Assembly: GCF_018403745.1 (NCBI RefSeq)
Contig: NZ_BOVP01000001.1
Coordinates: forward strand, 372,001 to 436,000
DNA length: 64,000 bases
Direction: 5' to 3'
From: Lactococcus formosensis
GTDB taxonomy: Bacteria; Bacillota; Bacilli; Lactobacillales; Streptococcaceae
Below are positions 40,686 through 51,444 of this stretch, piece after piece. Every line of letters starts with the position of its first letter. The first letter of the stretch is position 1. A program made the position numbers and the translations under genes. The notes beneath the pieces were generated by a model, which was not told the DNA's origin, searched no databases, and saw nothing but the letters and a program-made list of their open reading frames with translations.

Positions 40686-41549
40686 TAAGTCATGATACTG
40701 GGCATAAAGCTCCTGACGTACCAACTCCCGTTCTTTCGCTACTTGCTTAATGGCAGCATTAGGCTTTATGCCCGATGCAACAAGAAGCTGAACAGCTTCT
40801 AACGGTGTGGTTTTATCTTTCACATCGTCTTTAACTTCACCATCGAAGCCAGCGACAATAATCAAACACTCTCCCTTAATCGGTTGCTCTTTTAACGAAA
40901 GTAAAATTTCAGAAATTTTACCTCGACGATATTCTTCATAAATTTTTGTTAATTCACGTACTAAGGTAACCTCTCGGTCCCCATATACCTGTGCCATATT
41001 CTCTAAAGTATCTGCAACGCGATAAGGTGATTCATAAAAAATTTGCGTTTCAGGATAAGCCATTTTGGTTTCCAAAAACTTCTTCTGTTCTCCTTTTTTA
41101 CGGGGTAAAAAGCCATAAAAAATATGAGGTTGTGGGACTAAACCGGAAGCGATAAGAGCTGTTATTCCAGCTGAAGCCCCTGGCAGAGCAATCACATCGA
41201 TATTTCGCTTAATAGCTTCCACAACTAAATCATGACCTGGATCAGAGATTGAAGGCATACCCGCATCAGAGACCTGTGCTAGCGATTTACCTGACATCAA
41301 AAAATCTAAAAGCTTCGGAATTTTATCAAAGGAGTTGTGCTCATGAAAAGACTCCTGAGCCACCTTAATTTCAAAATGATTAAGTAATTTTTGAGTGTTG
41401 CGTGTATCTTCACTTGCTACCAAATCCACATTCTGTAACGTTTCCAAAGCCCGTAAAGTCATATCTTGCATATTACCAATGGGCGTTGGCACTAGGTAAA
41501 GCTTGCCTGCACTTTTTTCACCTTTAAAACTTCGTTGTATATTTATCAT
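40683..41549 (-). CDS. rsmI: 16S rRNA 2'-O-ribose C1402 methyltransferase
   Basis: A 288-aa tetrapyrrole-methylase-fold enzyme that 2'-O-methylates C1402 in the ribosomal P-site region. Signatures are [47 protein letters not shown] and [24 protein letters not shown]. It overlaps yabA by 4 bases. Last gene of the tmk operon, an order shared with streptococci and bacilli. Confidence 0.95.
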   Translation of the reverse strand: MINIQRSFKGEKSAGKLYLVPTPIGNMQDMTLRALETLQNVDLVASEDTRNTQKLLNHFEIKVAQESFHEHNSFDKIPKLLDFLMSGKSLAQVSDAGMPSISDPGHDLVVEAIKRNIDVIALPGASAGITALIASGLVPQPHIFYGFLPRKKGEQKKFLETKMAYPETQIFYESPYRVADTLENMAQVYGDREVTLVRELTKIYEEYRRGKISEILLSLKEQPIKGECLIIVAGFDGEVKDDVKDKTTPLEAVQLLVASGIKPNAAIKQVAKERELVRQELYAQYHDL

Positions 41550-41887
41550 CTGTACAAAAGCTCCAAACAGTCTAAGCAGTTTTCACCATCTTGCAATCGT
41601 TCTGCATAGTGCAAATGGCACACATGAAACCCCTCATTAAAAATTTGAATCAGGTTTGGATTAGGCTCATCCTTTGATTTTGAACTGGCTTTTTCTTCCT
41701 TTTTCTCAATATGCGCCAAGCGTTCTCGTAATTTTTCATTTTCCATACGAATTGTCGCATTTTCCTTTAAAGATTCATCCAATGCATCGCGTACTGTGGA
41801 AATTTGGCCTAATGTATAAGCCAAACTTTCCTCCAACAGCCCAAGTTGCACATAAATCTCATTTTTATCAATCATCATTTCCCCCAT
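41546..41887 (-). CDS. yabA: Replication initiation control protein YabA
   Basis: A 113-aa YabA. It has an N-terminal coiled coil (about 8-65) for tetramerisation and a C-terminal Zn-binding domain with Cys/His ligands in [11 protein letters not shown] and [11 protein letters not shown]. YabA binds DnaA and DnaN and restrains initiation. GAGG precedes ATG 41887; two further ATGs follow within six codons, so the start could be slightly later. Confidence 0.92.
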   Translation of the reverse strand: MGEMMIDKNEIYVQLGLLEESLAYTLGQISTVRDALDESLKENATIRMENEKLRERLAHIEKKEEKASSKSKDEPNPNLIQIFNEGFHVCHLHYAERLQDGENCLDCLELLYR

Positions 41888-41911
41888 AACTTACCTCTAC
41901 GTCAATCCTTC

Positions 41912-42685
41912 TCAAAGATTTACCTCTGAAACATCGAACTCTTTTATAGTATGATCTAAGCGAAGTTTAACTTTGTTATTCAAAATATTAAGCCCAATGA
42001 CTTTCCCCTCACCCTCTGAAGTCGTAATGTATTCACCAAAATCAGGAAAATTTTTACGCGCTTCTCGGTAAAATTCATCTTCATAGGACAAGCAACACAT
42101 TAAACGCCCGCAGAGTCCATTCAATTTGCTCTGCTTCAGAGAGAGCGACTGATTTTTTGCCATCTTAATAGAAACGTTAGGAAATTCGTAAATAAATTCT
42201 GAACAACAAAGCGGACGTCCACAAGGACCAACACCACCATACATTTTTGCAGCATCACGCGCCCCGATCTGACGAAGCTCAATACGCGTACGGAAAGTCG
42301 CTGCTAATTCTTTAAGTAAAGCTCGAAAATCCACTCTATTTTCCGACGTAAAGGACACAAAAAGTTGACTCTGGTTTAAATTATATGCTGCATTTGTAAC
42401 CTTCATATCGATTCCACAATCTGCAACAATCTGGCGAATCTTCGTGCAGGCTTGTTGCGAAAGTTGTTCTGTCGTATGAATCAACTCTTCATCTACTTCT
42501 GTTACTGCACGAACAATCTCTCCAGATGTATCGATATTTTTATCTTGTGGGAGCTGTTTCATTACCCGGCCATAAGTCTTGCCCTTTTCATTTTGAATAA
42601 TGACTGGAGTTCTGGGTGCAAATGCTTCATGACCACTTACAAAGGTATTTTGTTCTCCATGTGTAAACTCTACTTCGTAAATCAT
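41912..42685 (-). CDS. ricT: PSP1-domain protein RicT (YaaT)
   Basis: A 257-aa PSP1 protein. Conserved Cys-rich motifs GPCGRPLCCSEF and LCGRLMCCLSYEDEFY are present. In B. subtilis RicT forms the Fe-S-containing RicAFT (Y-complex) that steers RNase Y cleavage; RicA and RicF homologs are not in this window. It lies between holB and yabA as in other Firmicutes. Confidence 0.93.
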   Translation of the reverse strand: MIYEVEFTHGEQNTFVSGHEAFAPRTPVIIQNEKGKTYGRVMKQLPQDKNIDTSGEIVRAVTEVDEELIHTTEQLSQQACTKIRQIVADCGIDMKVTNAAYNLNQSQLFVSFTSENRVDFRALLKELAATFRTRIELRQIGARDAAKMYGGVGPCGRPLCCSEFIYEFPNVSIKMAKNQSLSLKQSKLNGLCGRLMCCLSYEDEFYREARKNFPDFGEYITTSEGEGKVIGLNILNNKVKLRLDHTIKEFDVSEVNL

Positions 42686-42697
42686 ATTATCTTCTTC

Positions 42698-43561
42698 CTA
42701 TTTCAGCACTATATATTCCAAACAAGATCCAAAGCGAACATTGCTTTTCCACATTTTTTCTGCCCAAAAGGTTTTTTGAACCCAATCCGGCATCTTTTCT
42801 TGATTAAAAAGTTCCAAGAGCAGGGAAAAGACCAAACTTTGTTTCTCCTTATCCTCAATATTTTCACTCACACTTGTCAGATAAAGAAAAGCTTCTCGTC
42901 GATCCGTCTTAACTAATTTCAGTAATTGTTGCAGTTTCTTTAATGTGTCATTAAACCAAGTTGACCCACCTAACTCTTGGGCTTCTTCTGCCGAGCTGCA
43001 AACCCGACTCAGTAATTCTGCTTGTGTTTTTAAAATGCCATTTTTTTCCAATATTTCTTGCATATAGGCGCTATTTTTCGGAAAACTAAAAACTTGTGTC
43101 CGTGATTTGATTGTGGGCAACATTAAATTTTCATTTTCTGTGAGTAAAAAAACATGTGTTGCATTATCAGGTTCTTCAATGGATTTAAGTAGAGCATTTG
43201 CCGCATTGCTGTGCATTTTTTCAGCTTCCGTGATAATGACCACCTTCTGAGCGCCTTCAAATCCAGACTGACTAAAAACTTCCGACAAATCCCGAATTTG
43301 TCCTGTTTTTATAGTTTGACCTTCCGGACGAATAATGTGTAAATCGCTAAATTCATTCCTAGCAACTAAACGACAGTGACGACAGTTTTCACAAGGTAAA
43401 TTGTCCTGTAAATTTTCACAAAAAATAGCCTGACTTAGCCAAATAGCCATATCCAAACTACCAAATCCCCCACTAAAAAGATAAGCATGGCTCAGTTTAT
43501 TCACACGTAAAATATGCTTAAAGCGTTCAAAAAGTGCTGGTTGAATATCTGCAATTTTCAT
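42698..43561 (-). CDS. holB: DNA polymerase III delta' subunit
   Basis: A 287-aa clamp-loader subunit with the degenerate AAA+ core: AYLFSGGFG in place of Walker A, a Zn-binding Cys group (C-N10-C-x2-C-x2-C around NLPCENCRHC), EAEKMHSNAANALLKSIEEP and TILPTIKSR-like SRC region (LPTIKSRTQVF). AAGGAG precedes the ATG. It follows tmk by 26 bases. Within the replication-linked tmk operon. Confidence 0.93.
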   Translation of the reverse strand: MKIADIQPALFERFKHILRVNKLSHAYLFSGGFGSLDMAIWLSQAIFCENLQDNLPCENCRHCRLVARNEFSDLHIIRPEGQTIKTGQIRDLSEVFSQSGFEGAQKVVIITEAEKMHSNAANALLKSIEEPDNATHVFLLTENENLMLPTIKSRTQVFSFPKNSAYMQEILEKNGILKTQAELLSRVCSSAEEAQELGGSTWFNDTLKKLQQLLKLVKTDRREAFLYLTSVSENIEDKEKQSLVFSLLLELFNQEKMPDWVQKTFWAEKMWKSNVRFGSCLEYIVLK

Positions 43562-43587
43562 GAAAACTCCTTAAGTTTGAAATTTTA

Positions 43588-44217
43588 TTACAAACAAAAT
43601 TTCTTTTTGATGACTGTTAACGTGTCTGCAACAACTTTGTCAAGTTCTTGACTGGCATCAATCGTGACAAAGCGCTCAGGCTCATTCTTAACAATTTCTA
43701 AGTAACCTTGTCTGACTTTACGATGCATCTCAGCACGTTCGAGATCAAGTCTATTGACTTCATCTGCTCTATTTTTCATAATTCGTTCAAGTGCAACATC
43801 TGTATCAATATCGAAATATAATGTCAAATCCGGTTTAAGACCATCTGTTGCAAATTCATTAAGCCAGTTTACAGGTTCAACACCAAGTTCACGTCCGTAA
43901 CCTTGATAAGCAACCGATGAATCAATAAAACGGTCAACAATTACCATTTTGCCTGCAGCCAGTGCTGGAAGCATTTTTGTTTGCATGTGTAGGCGACGTG
44001 CCGCAGCAAACAGCATCAGCTCTGTCTTACTGTCAATTTCTGTATTTTCTGTACTTAAAATTATATTTCGAATCTCTTCTGCCACACGTACACCTCCAGG
44101 TTCACGTGTCGGAAGGACTTTATAAGACGATTTTTCTAGTTCGGGAAGAATATTTTGTAAAACGGTTGTTTTACCGGCCCCATCTGGCCCTTCCAAACTA
44201 ATTAATATTCCATTCAT
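43588..44217 (-). CDS. tmk: Thymidylate kinase
   Basis: A 209-aa dTMP kinase with P-loop [10 protein letters not shown] (residues 8-17), the DRX motif in [19 protein letters not shown], and the TREPGG segment. First gene of tmk-holB-ricT-yabA-rsmI. ATG 44217 has no SD; TGC-TATAAT ends seven bases before it, so the operon mRNA should start at the initiation codon. Confidence 0.96.
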   Translation of the reverse strand: MNGILISLEGPDGAGKTTVLQNILPELEKSSYKVLPTREPGGVRVAEEIRNIILSTENTEIDSKTELMLFAAARRLHMQTKMLPALAAGKMVIVDRFIDSSVAYQGYGRELGVEPVNWLNEFATDGLKPDLTLYFDIDTDVALERIMKNRADEVNRLDLERAEMHRKVRQGYLEIVKNEPERFVTIDASQELDKVVADTLTVIKKKFCL

Positions 44218-44224
44218 ATCTTAT

Positions 44225-44233
44225 ATTATAGCA
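44225..44233 (-). promoter_or_regulatory. tmk promoter, leaderless arrangement
   Basis: TGCTATAAT on the minus strand followed by ATAAGAT and ATG. Confidence 0.7.
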
Positions 44234-44353
44234 AAAATAAAAAGAAAAAATATGGGAAAAATGTTCTTTTATAAATATTGTTTACTATATAAGTTTCTTA
44301 TTTTACAAATGATTTCACTTTTGTAAAAATTCTATATTATGGAAGGCTTTACC

Positions 44354-44382
44354 TTGCTATACTACTGTAATAATTGTATAAT
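44354..44382 (+). promoter_or_regulatory. vicRKX promoter
   Basis: TTGCTA (44354-44359), 17-base spacer, TATAAT (44377-44382), about 45 bases before the vicR ATG. The rest of the tmk-vicR gap is AT-rich and holds nothing further that I recognise. Confidence 0.75.
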
Positions 44383-44427
44383 GAGAAAAGCAATTAATAT
44401 TATATACATCTAAGCGAAAGGATTATC

Positions 44428-45129
44428 ATGAAAAAAATTCTTGTTGTTGACGACGAAAAACCAATTTCAGATATTGTAAAATTTAATCTCGTCAAAGAAG
44501 GGTATGAAGTAGTCACTGCTTTTGATGGTGAAGAAGCTCTTGAACTCTTTGAATCAGAAAAACCCGATCTTATCTATCTTGATTTGATGTTACCAAAAAT
44601 TGATGGCCTTGAAGTTACACGTCAAATCCGTAAAACTTCCGAAGTCCCTATTTTGATGGTTTCTGCCAAAGACACAGAGTTTGATAAAGTTATCGGCCTC
44701 GAACTTGGTGCAGATGATTACATCACAAAACCATTTTCAAACCGTGAACTACTTGCTCGTATTAAATCAAACCTACGCCGCATGACAAATGTTCCTGTTG
44801 AACAACCAAAAGATTCTAAAAAAGAATTGGTGATTGGTAATTTACGTATCAACCCAACACATTATGCTGCATACAAAAATGAAACACAACTTGACTTAAC
44901 ACATCGCGAATTTGAATTACTCTACTATCTTGCACAACATCTCGGTGAAGTTATCACACGCGAAACATTACTTGAAACAGTTTGGGGCTACGATTACTTT
45001 GGTGATGTTCGTACTGTTGACGTAACTGTTCGACGTCTTCGCGAAAAAGTTGAAGATACTCCAAGCCGCCCTCAATACGTATCTACACGTCGTGGCGTTG
45101 GATATTATATGAGCGAACCTCATGAATAA
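44428..45129 (+). CDS. vicR: Response regulator VicR (WalR)
   Basis: A 233-aa OmpR-family regulator. The receiver domain has DD at 8-9, phosphorylated Asp52 (LDLMLP) and Lys in KPFSNREL; the C-terminal winged helix has the recognition region VRTVDVTVRRLREKVEDTPSRP. VicRK controls cell wall turnover and is essential in many Firmicutes. AAAGGA precedes the ATG; overlaps vicK by 8 bases. Confidence 0.96.
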   Translation: MKKILVVDDEKPISDIVKFNLVKEGYEVVTAFDGEEALELFESEKPDLIYLDLMLPKIDGLEVTRQIRKTSEVPILMVSAKDTEFDKVIGLELGADDYITKPFSNRELLARIKSNLRRMTNVPVEQPKDSKKELVIGNLRINPTHYAAYKNETQLDLTHREFELLYYLAQHLGEVITRETLLETVWGYDYFGDVRTVDVTVRRLREKVEDTPSRPQYVSTRRGVGYYMSEPHE

Positions 45130-46540
45130 TTTTTTTAATTCAATAGTACTTAAAGGAGTAGTGATTCATCTACTTCTTTTTGGCATTTTTGAGTTAGCAA
45201 ATAGTACGTATTTTTTAACTCATACTACTGCACTCTTGCAGTTTTTCATTTTTTATCTGGTCACTTTAAGTCTTCTTATCTGGTATCTCAGTCGTTTGGC
45301 TCAATCCGCAGATAAGATATCTCATCAGGTAGATAATTTTTTGCATGATAATTATGAAAACCGCCAAGTTTCTAAGGAAACTAATGAACTCTCTGTGGCT
45401 TATAATAAATTGTTATTACTGGGGCAAGAAATTGAGGATCGACAAGAACATTTAGAAAATCAGCGTAACCAACTGGAGAGTATTTTAACCTATCTTGCAG
45501 ATGGTGTGATCACTACAGACCGACACGGGAAAATTAATCTCGCTAATCACGCTGCCCTGGCCCTTCTTGATCAATCAAGTGAGGTAATTATTGGTGAAGA
45601 CTTAGTTGATATTTTAAAAATCTCCGATAAATATTCTTTTCATGAGTTACTGCAAAAAGAGCCTGAATTAACAATTAATACTGTCAATTGTGAAGGTGCA
45701 GCTGTTACCCTCCGCGTAAACTTTATGCTCTTCCGTAGCGAGTCAGGTTATATTTCTGGGATTATTGCTGTTCTACATGATACAACAGAACAAGAAAAAA
45801 CAGAAAGAGATCGCCGCCTTTTTGTTTCCAATGTCTCGCATGAGTTACGCACACCACTAACTTCTGTCAAGGCCTATTTAGAAGCTCTAAATGATGGGGC
45901 ACTCGCTGATCCCGAAATTGCCAGTAATTTTGTAGATGTTTCACTTAACGAAACAGATCGAATGATTCGGATGATTGGGGAACTTTTGGAACTCTCTCGT
46001 ATGGACCAAGATAAAGTTAAGCTTCATACTGAAATTATTAACTACGTTGACTTTATAAACTATGTCCTTGATCGTTTTGATCAAATTATCGAAAAAAATT
46101 ACACTAACTTTAAAATTATTCGACAAATGCCTCCACAAGAAATTTGGCTTGAAATAGATACTGATAAGCTTTCACAAGTCATTGACAACATCATCAATAA
46201 TGCTTTTAAGTATTCCCCAAAAGGAGGCATAATCACCGTAAGCGTTTGGTGTGAAAATAACAAAGTATTTACTTCTATTGCGGATCAAGGCATGGGTATT
46301 CCAAAACCTGCTTTAGCCAAAGTTTTCGATCGTTTTTATCGTGTTGATAATGCCTCTAGAAATAGTCAAATCGGTGGTACGGGCTTAGGTTTATCTATTG
46401 CTTATGATATTATGAAACTCCACAAAGGCGACATACAAGTCACTTCTGATGGTAAAACTGGTTCAACTTTCACCCTGTCTTTCCCTTACAGTGATGAAAT
46501 TAATCAAGAAAATAACGACTGGGAGGATTTTGCTGAATGA
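45122..46540 (+). CDS. vicK: Sensor histidine kinase VicK (WalK)
   Basis: A 472-aa kinase. Two membrane helices (about 9-27 and 36-57) are joined by a loop of only some 10 residues; streptococcal VicK has one helix and bacillar WalK a large extracellular loop, so this is intermediate. A linker/HAMP-like helix and a PAS domain (about 115-225) follow, then the HisKA box FVSNVSHELRTPL with phospho-His240 and the HATPase motifs (DNIINNAFKYSPKGG, DQGMGI, GGTGLGLSI). It overlaps vicX by 4 bases. Confidence 0.95.
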   Translation: MNNFFNSIVLKGVVIHLLLFGIFELANSTYFLTHTTALLQFFIFYLVTLSLLIWYLSRLAQSADKISHQVDNFLHDNYENRQVSKETNELSVAYNKLLLLGQEIEDRQEHLENQRNQLESILTYLADGVITTDRHGKINLANHAALALLDQSSEVIIGEDLVDILKISDKYSFHELLQKEPELTINTVNCEGAAVTLRVNFMLFRSESGYISGIIAVLHDTTEQEKTERDRRLFVSNVSHELRTPLTSVKAYLEALNDGALADPEIASNFVDVSLNETDRMIRMIGELLELSRMDQDKVKLHTEIINYVDFINYVLDRFDQIIEKNYTNFKIIRQMPPQEIWLEIDTDKLSQVIDNIINNAFKYSPKGGIITVSVWCENNKVFTSIADQGMGIPKPALAKVFDRFYRVDNASRNSQIGGTGLGLSIAYDIMKLHKGDIQVTSDGKTGSTFTLSFPYSDEINQENNDWEDFAE

Positions 46541-47349
46541 GCACTGAATCAGCATTTAAATATTCAATTTTAGCATCAGGAAGTACCGGAAATTCTTTTT
46601 ACTTAGAAACGCCAGAAAAGAAAATTCTTGTGGATGCTGGGCTCTCTGGAAAGAAAATCGAGAGTCTATTAGCAGAGATTGACCGGGATATTAAAGATAT
46701 CGATGCACTTTTAATCACACATGAACACAGCGACCATATCAAAGGAATAGGTGTTCTTGCCCGTAAACATGGCATTCAACTTTACGCCAATGAATTAACA
46801 TGGCAAGAACTAGATAGCAAAAACTCACTAGGAAAAATTGCGAATGACCAAAAGCATATCTTTGAGATGGGTAAAACCAAGACTTTTGGCGATATCGATG
46901 TCGAAAGTTTTGGTGTGAGCCATGATGCTATCGCGCCCCAATTTTATCGCTTTATGAAGGATAATAAATCCTTCGTATTACTTACCGATACAGGGTATGT
47001 AAGTGATCGCATGCGCGGCACAATCGAAAATGCTGACGGCTATCTTATGGAAAGCAATCATGATATTGAGATTCTCCGCATGGGGGGGTACCCTTGGAAA
47101 ACAAAACAACGTATTCTTAGTGATCAAGGTCATTTATCTAACGAAGATGGTGCCGAAGCTGCTTTTAATGTTTTAGGAAATAAAACAAAGCGCATCTTCC
47201 TCGGTCACCTTAGTCTGAATAACAATATTCAAGAACTTGCACATATGACAATGGATGGATTCTTAGCTCAACATGACGTTGATACTAAACGCGACGTCCA
47301 CATCATTGATACTAGCCATGAGCATGCAAGTAAACTCTATGATATTTAG
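46537..47349 (+). CDS. vicX: MBL-fold protein VicX (YycJ)
   Basis: A 270-aa metallo-beta-lactamase-fold protein. It has the metal motif THEHSDHIKG (HxHxDH), a later LLTDTGYVSDRM and LGHLS. YycJ/VicX proteins are usual partners of VicRK operons; a nuclease-type role has been suggested but the substrate is uncertain. Third gene of the operon, followed by a terminator shared with groEL. Confidence 0.93.
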   Translation: MSTESAFKYSILASGSTGNSFYLETPEKKILVDAGLSGKKIESLLAEIDRDIKDIDALLITHEHSDHIKGIGVLARKHGIQLYANELTWQELDSKNSLGKIANDQKHIFEMGKTKTFGDIDVESFGVSHDAIAPQFYRFMKDNKSFVLLTDTGYVSDRMRGTIENADGYLMESNHDIEILRMGGYPWKTKQRILSDQGHLSNEDGAEAAFNVLGNKTKRIFLGHLSLNNNIQELAHMTMDGFLAQHDVDTKRDVHIIDTSHEHASKLYDI

Positions 47350-47363
47350 ACCGTATTTACAGC

Positions 47364-47397
47364 AAAAAAAAAAGACACAAACTCGTGTCTTTTTTTA
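47364..47397. terminator. Bidirectional terminator between vicX and groEL
   Basis: AAAAGACAC/GTGTCTTTT hairpin with A10 and T7 tracts between convergent genes. Confidence 0.9.
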
Positions 47398-47400
47398 TTA

Positions 47401-49029
<1,629 letters not shown>

Positions 49030-49054
49030 TTATTATCTCCTATCTTTATTTTCC

Positions 49055-49336
49055 TTAAACAATCGCAAGAATATCAGATTCTTTGATAATCAAGAAATCT
49101 TCGCCTTCAAATTTCACATTTGTACCAGCAAACTTTTCAAAGAGAACTGCATCACCAACTTGTACTGTTGGCGCAATAACTGTACCGTGAGGAGTTGTTT
49201 TACCTGGGCCTACTGCCACAACTTCTGCAACTTGTGGTTTCTCTTGTGCTGCTGAGGCCAAGACGATCCCACCTAAAGATTTTTCTTCTTCCTCTTTTAT
49301 ACGCAATACAACGCGATCCGCTAAGGGTTTCAACAT
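49055..49336 (-). CDS. groES: Co-chaperonin GroES (Hsp10)
   Basis: A 93-aa GroES with LKPLADRVVLR at the start, the mobile loop EEKSLGGIVLASAAQEKP and the C-terminal LIIKESDILAIV. It caps GroEL. GGAGG precedes the ATG; first gene of groESL behind a CIRCE element. Confidence 0.98.
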   Translation of the reverse strand: MLKPLADRVVLRIKEEEEKSLGGIVLASAAQEKPQVAEVVAVGPGKTTPHGTVIAPTVQVGDAVLFEKFAGTNVKFEGEDFLIIKESDILAIV

Positions 49337-49360
49337 GTTATTCCTCCATTTTATGTTATT

Positions 49361-49387
49361 TTAGCACTCTTTAAGTAGGAGTGCTAA
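49361..49387. promoter_or_regulatory. CIRCE operator of groESL
   Basis: TTAGCACTC-N9-GAGTGCTAA, an exact match to the HrcA operator, between promoter and groES ATG. Confidence 0.97.
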
Positions 49388-49389
49388 TT

Positions 49390-49418
49390 TATATATCTTA
49401 TTTTACCGCGAAGGTCAA
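49390..49418 (-). promoter_or_regulatory. groESL promoter
   Basis: TTGACC (49413-49418), 17-base spacer, TATATA (49390-49395) on the minus strand, directly upstream of CIRCE. Confidence 0.8.
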
Positions 49419-49451
49419 AATTAGTCAAGAAAAAAACTTATTTTTTTATTT

Positions 49452-49982
49452 TTAAATCGTTCTCTTATGTAACCTAAGCTTCTTCAAGGCCCAGTCGTAA
49501 TGTGAAGCTAAAGAGGACTGAAAATACTGAGACAAGGATGTTGTCCCAGTCCAAGAGTAAAATTCTTTCGTATAAAGCTCTTTATCTGAAAATTGCTGCA
49601 ACAACTGAATAGTTCTTACGTGGCTTGCCTCAAGCTTTTCTCTAATTTCTTCATAAGAAGTTGATTGATGTTTCTTCCAGATTTCTTGATTCATTGTCGC
49701 ATAATTTTTCCAAGTATAAGGCGCAGGTAGAAAGCTTTGTGTGTTTCCTGCAACATTACTTTTTACAAAATTTTGTAAAAGTACTTGCCACTCATAAAGA
49801 TGGGCAAACACATCACGGATATTCTTATCTCGCACCCAATGTGCCTCTTTCCCCTTCTCTTGTCCAAACGCAAAAGATGCCATTTGTGCTTCTAAAGGCA
49901 ATGTGTCGATTAAATGAAACATCTTACGCCAGTTTTCTTCTGAAAATGAGACTAGCTCTTCTTTTGTTTTTGCCTTTGCCAT
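49452..49982 (-). CDS. ClbS/DfsB family four-helix protein (DUF1706)
   Basis: A 176-aa protein with four amphipathic helices: ATKEELVSFSEENWRKM-like start (AKTKEELVSFS), RDVFAHLYEWQ in the second helix, APYTWKNYATMN and SQYFQSSLASHYDWALKKL at the end. Family members include colibactin self-resistance ClbS and DinB-like proteins of unknown role. GGAGGAG precedes the ATG. A single gene between ssb and groES that is not part of either unit by strong signals. Confidence 0.8.
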   Translation of the reverse strand: MAKAKTKEELVSFSEENWRKMFHLIDTLPLEAQMASFAFGQEKGKEAHWVRDKNIRDVFAHLYEWQVLLQNFVKSNVAGNTQSFLPAPYTWKNYATMNQEIWKKHQSTSYEEIREKLEASHVRTIQLLQQFSDKELYTKEFYSWTGTTSLSQYFQSSLASHYDWALKKLRLHKRTI

Positions 49983-50039
49983 TTTACTCCTCCACGATGT
50001 TCTGTTTTCATCCTATCAAAAGAAAACGCTTTTTTCAAT

Positions 50040-50429
50040 TTAAAATGGTAATTCGTCCTCTTTTAAGTCAATGTCATTGTTTTCTATAGAATCTTGTCGC
50101 ATGGCAATGGTTGCACGACTCTCTAAAAGATCAAAATTTTTCACCAGTACCTCTGTCACATAACGTTTTTGTTCATGTTTATCTACATAACTTCTGGTAC
50201 GTATCTCCCCTTCCACGGCAAGTAAGGCTCCTTTTTTAGCATACGATGTACAGTGTTCCGCTAGCTTCTCCCAAAAGACCAAAGAGATAAAGTCTGTATC
50301 TTTTTCCTCGGAAGCATTTTTATAACGTCTTTTGACAGCAAGATTTATCCTCAAGAGACTTTTTCCACTGGATGTTTTATTGAGCTCTGGGTCCGCAACG
50401 AGTCGACCAACAAGTAACATTTTATTCAT
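50040..50429 (-). CDS. ssb: Single-stranded DNA-binding protein, short (SsbB-like)
   Basis: A 129-aa SSB: OB fold with MNKMLLVGRLVADPEL, FISLVFWEKLAEHCTSYAKKGALLAVEGEIRTRSYVD, and a short acidic tail ending DELPF, the usual protein-interaction tip. The normal replicative SSB of this group is longer with a Gly/Gln-rich linker, so this is the shorter second paralog. In S. pneumoniae the competence SSB, ssbB, also lies beside groESL. No exact ComX box (TACGAATA) precedes this gene. AGGAGG precedes the ATG. Confidence 0.9.
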   Translation of the reverse strand: MNKMLLVGRLVADPELNKTSSGKSLLRINLAVKRRYKNASEEKDTDFISLVFWEKLAEHCTSYAKKGALLAVEGEIRTRSYVDKHEQKRYVTEVLVKNFDLLESRATIAMRQDSIENNDIDLKEDELPF

Positions 50430-50458
50430 TTTAGCACCTCCTTATTTTTTGTACGAAA

Positions 50459-50486
50459 AAAGACCTCAATTTTCACTAAGATCTTT
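50459..50486 (-). terminator. Terminator of the DUF4651-trx-ytpR unit
   Basis: Ten-bp arms AAAGATCTTA/TGAGGTCTTT (with G-T pairs) and a T run on the minus strand, between ytpR and ssb. Confidence 0.8.
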
Positions 50487-50498
50487 GTTATTTTATAT

Positions 50499-51122
50499 TT
50501 AATCTTGCCACATACTTGCTGCATCAAAAGCTAATCCAGCTTCTAAATTTGCATTCAACTCAATAATTCCACGGACTTGCGGTGCATTTGGCAAATCAAG
50601 TTCACGTGCTGAACAGAGCATACCGTAAGAAGGGACTCCACGCAATGCACCTGGCCATATTAAAGTTCCTGAAGGCATCATTGCACCTGGCAATGCTGCT
50701 ACTGTTTTCATGCCAACAACAGCATTAGGCGCACCACAAACGATTTGAACAGGCGCATCTAACCCTACTTCTACTTGGCACACATGCAAATGATCGCTGT
50801 CTGCGTGATCTTCCATTGTCAGAATCTCAGCAACTACAAATTTAGGTTGACCATCATATGTAAGCTGTTCGTCAAAACCAGCAGCTTTAAGTTTTACATT
50901 AAGTTCCGCTACTTGACGCTCAGATAAATTATTTTGTCCTTGTGTCAAATCTGACCAGTCTTTTTTGATATCAAAAATGTTCCAGCCCACTGTTTGCCCT
51001 GTATCTTCACGGAAAATACGCGCAACATCTGCCTTACGTTCGTAAGTTACTTCTGCACCCTCATTATTTGCTACAATTATCATGAGAACATCACCAACAT
51101 TTTTATTATACGTTGCAATCAT
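50499..51122 (-). CDS. ytpR: YtpR-like tRNA-binding-domain protein
   Basis: A 207-aa protein: an N-terminal DUF4479 region (about 1-90) and a C-terminal tRNA-binding (EMAP/PheT B2-like) OB domain (FVVAEILTMEDHADSDHLHVCQVEVG...QIVCGAPNAVVGMKTVAALPGAMMPSG). It resembles the N-terminal part of the PheT subunit but has no synthetase catalytic domain. The function is unknown. It starts one base after the thioredoxin stop codon. Same neighbour order as in streptococci. Confidence 0.88.
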   Translation of the reverse strand: MIATYNKNVGDVLMIIVANNEGAEVTYERKADVARIFREDTGQTVGWNIFDIKKDWSDLTQGQNNLSERQVAELNVKLKAAGFDEQLTYDGQPKFVVAEILTMEDHADSDHLHVCQVEVGLDAPVQIVCGAPNAVVGMKTVAALPGAMMPSGTLIWPGALRGVPSYGMLCSARELDLPNAPQVRGIIELNANLEAGLAFDAASMWQD

Positions 51123-51123
51123 T

Positions 51124-51444
51124 TTATTTATCTACACCCTTCAAAAATTCACTAACTTCTTCTTTAGTTTTACGCAGTTTATTGACTAAGCGTCCTGTTT
51201 CTTTACCATTCTCAAGTGTTACAAAGCTAGGAATTCCCATGATTCCCCATTCAATAGCTAAGTCCATGAATTCATCACGATCAACTTCTACAAAATCAAA
51301 ATCTGAAAATTCAACTTCTAATTCTGGCATTTTTGGCTTGATAAAAGTACAGTCTGGGCACCAACCTGCAGTGAAAAACAGGACATGTTTACCTTCTGAT
51401 TTTACAATTTCAGCCAGTTCCTCATAATTTTTTGGAATAATCAT
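51124..51444 (-). CDS. Thioredoxin-family protein
   Basis: A 106-aa thioredoxin fold with active site GWCPDC (Cys29, Cys32) and the cis-Pro in MGIPSFVTL. CPDC rather than CGPC suggests a specialised thiol oxidoreductase rather than the main thioredoxin. No signal peptide, so it is cytoplasmic. It overlaps the DUF4651 gene by 4 bases and abuts ytpR. Confidence 0.9.
   Translation of the reverse strand: MIIPKNYEELAEIVKSEGKHVLFFTAGWCPDCTFIKPKMPELEVEFSDFDFVEVDRDEFMDLAIEWGIMGIPSFVTLENGKETGRLVNKLRKTKEEVSEFLKGVDK

Noticed and set aside
50452..50459. TACGAAAA, one base from the ComX box
   Set aside because: It is on the plus strand, pointing away from ssb, and is formed by the terminator tail of ytpR.
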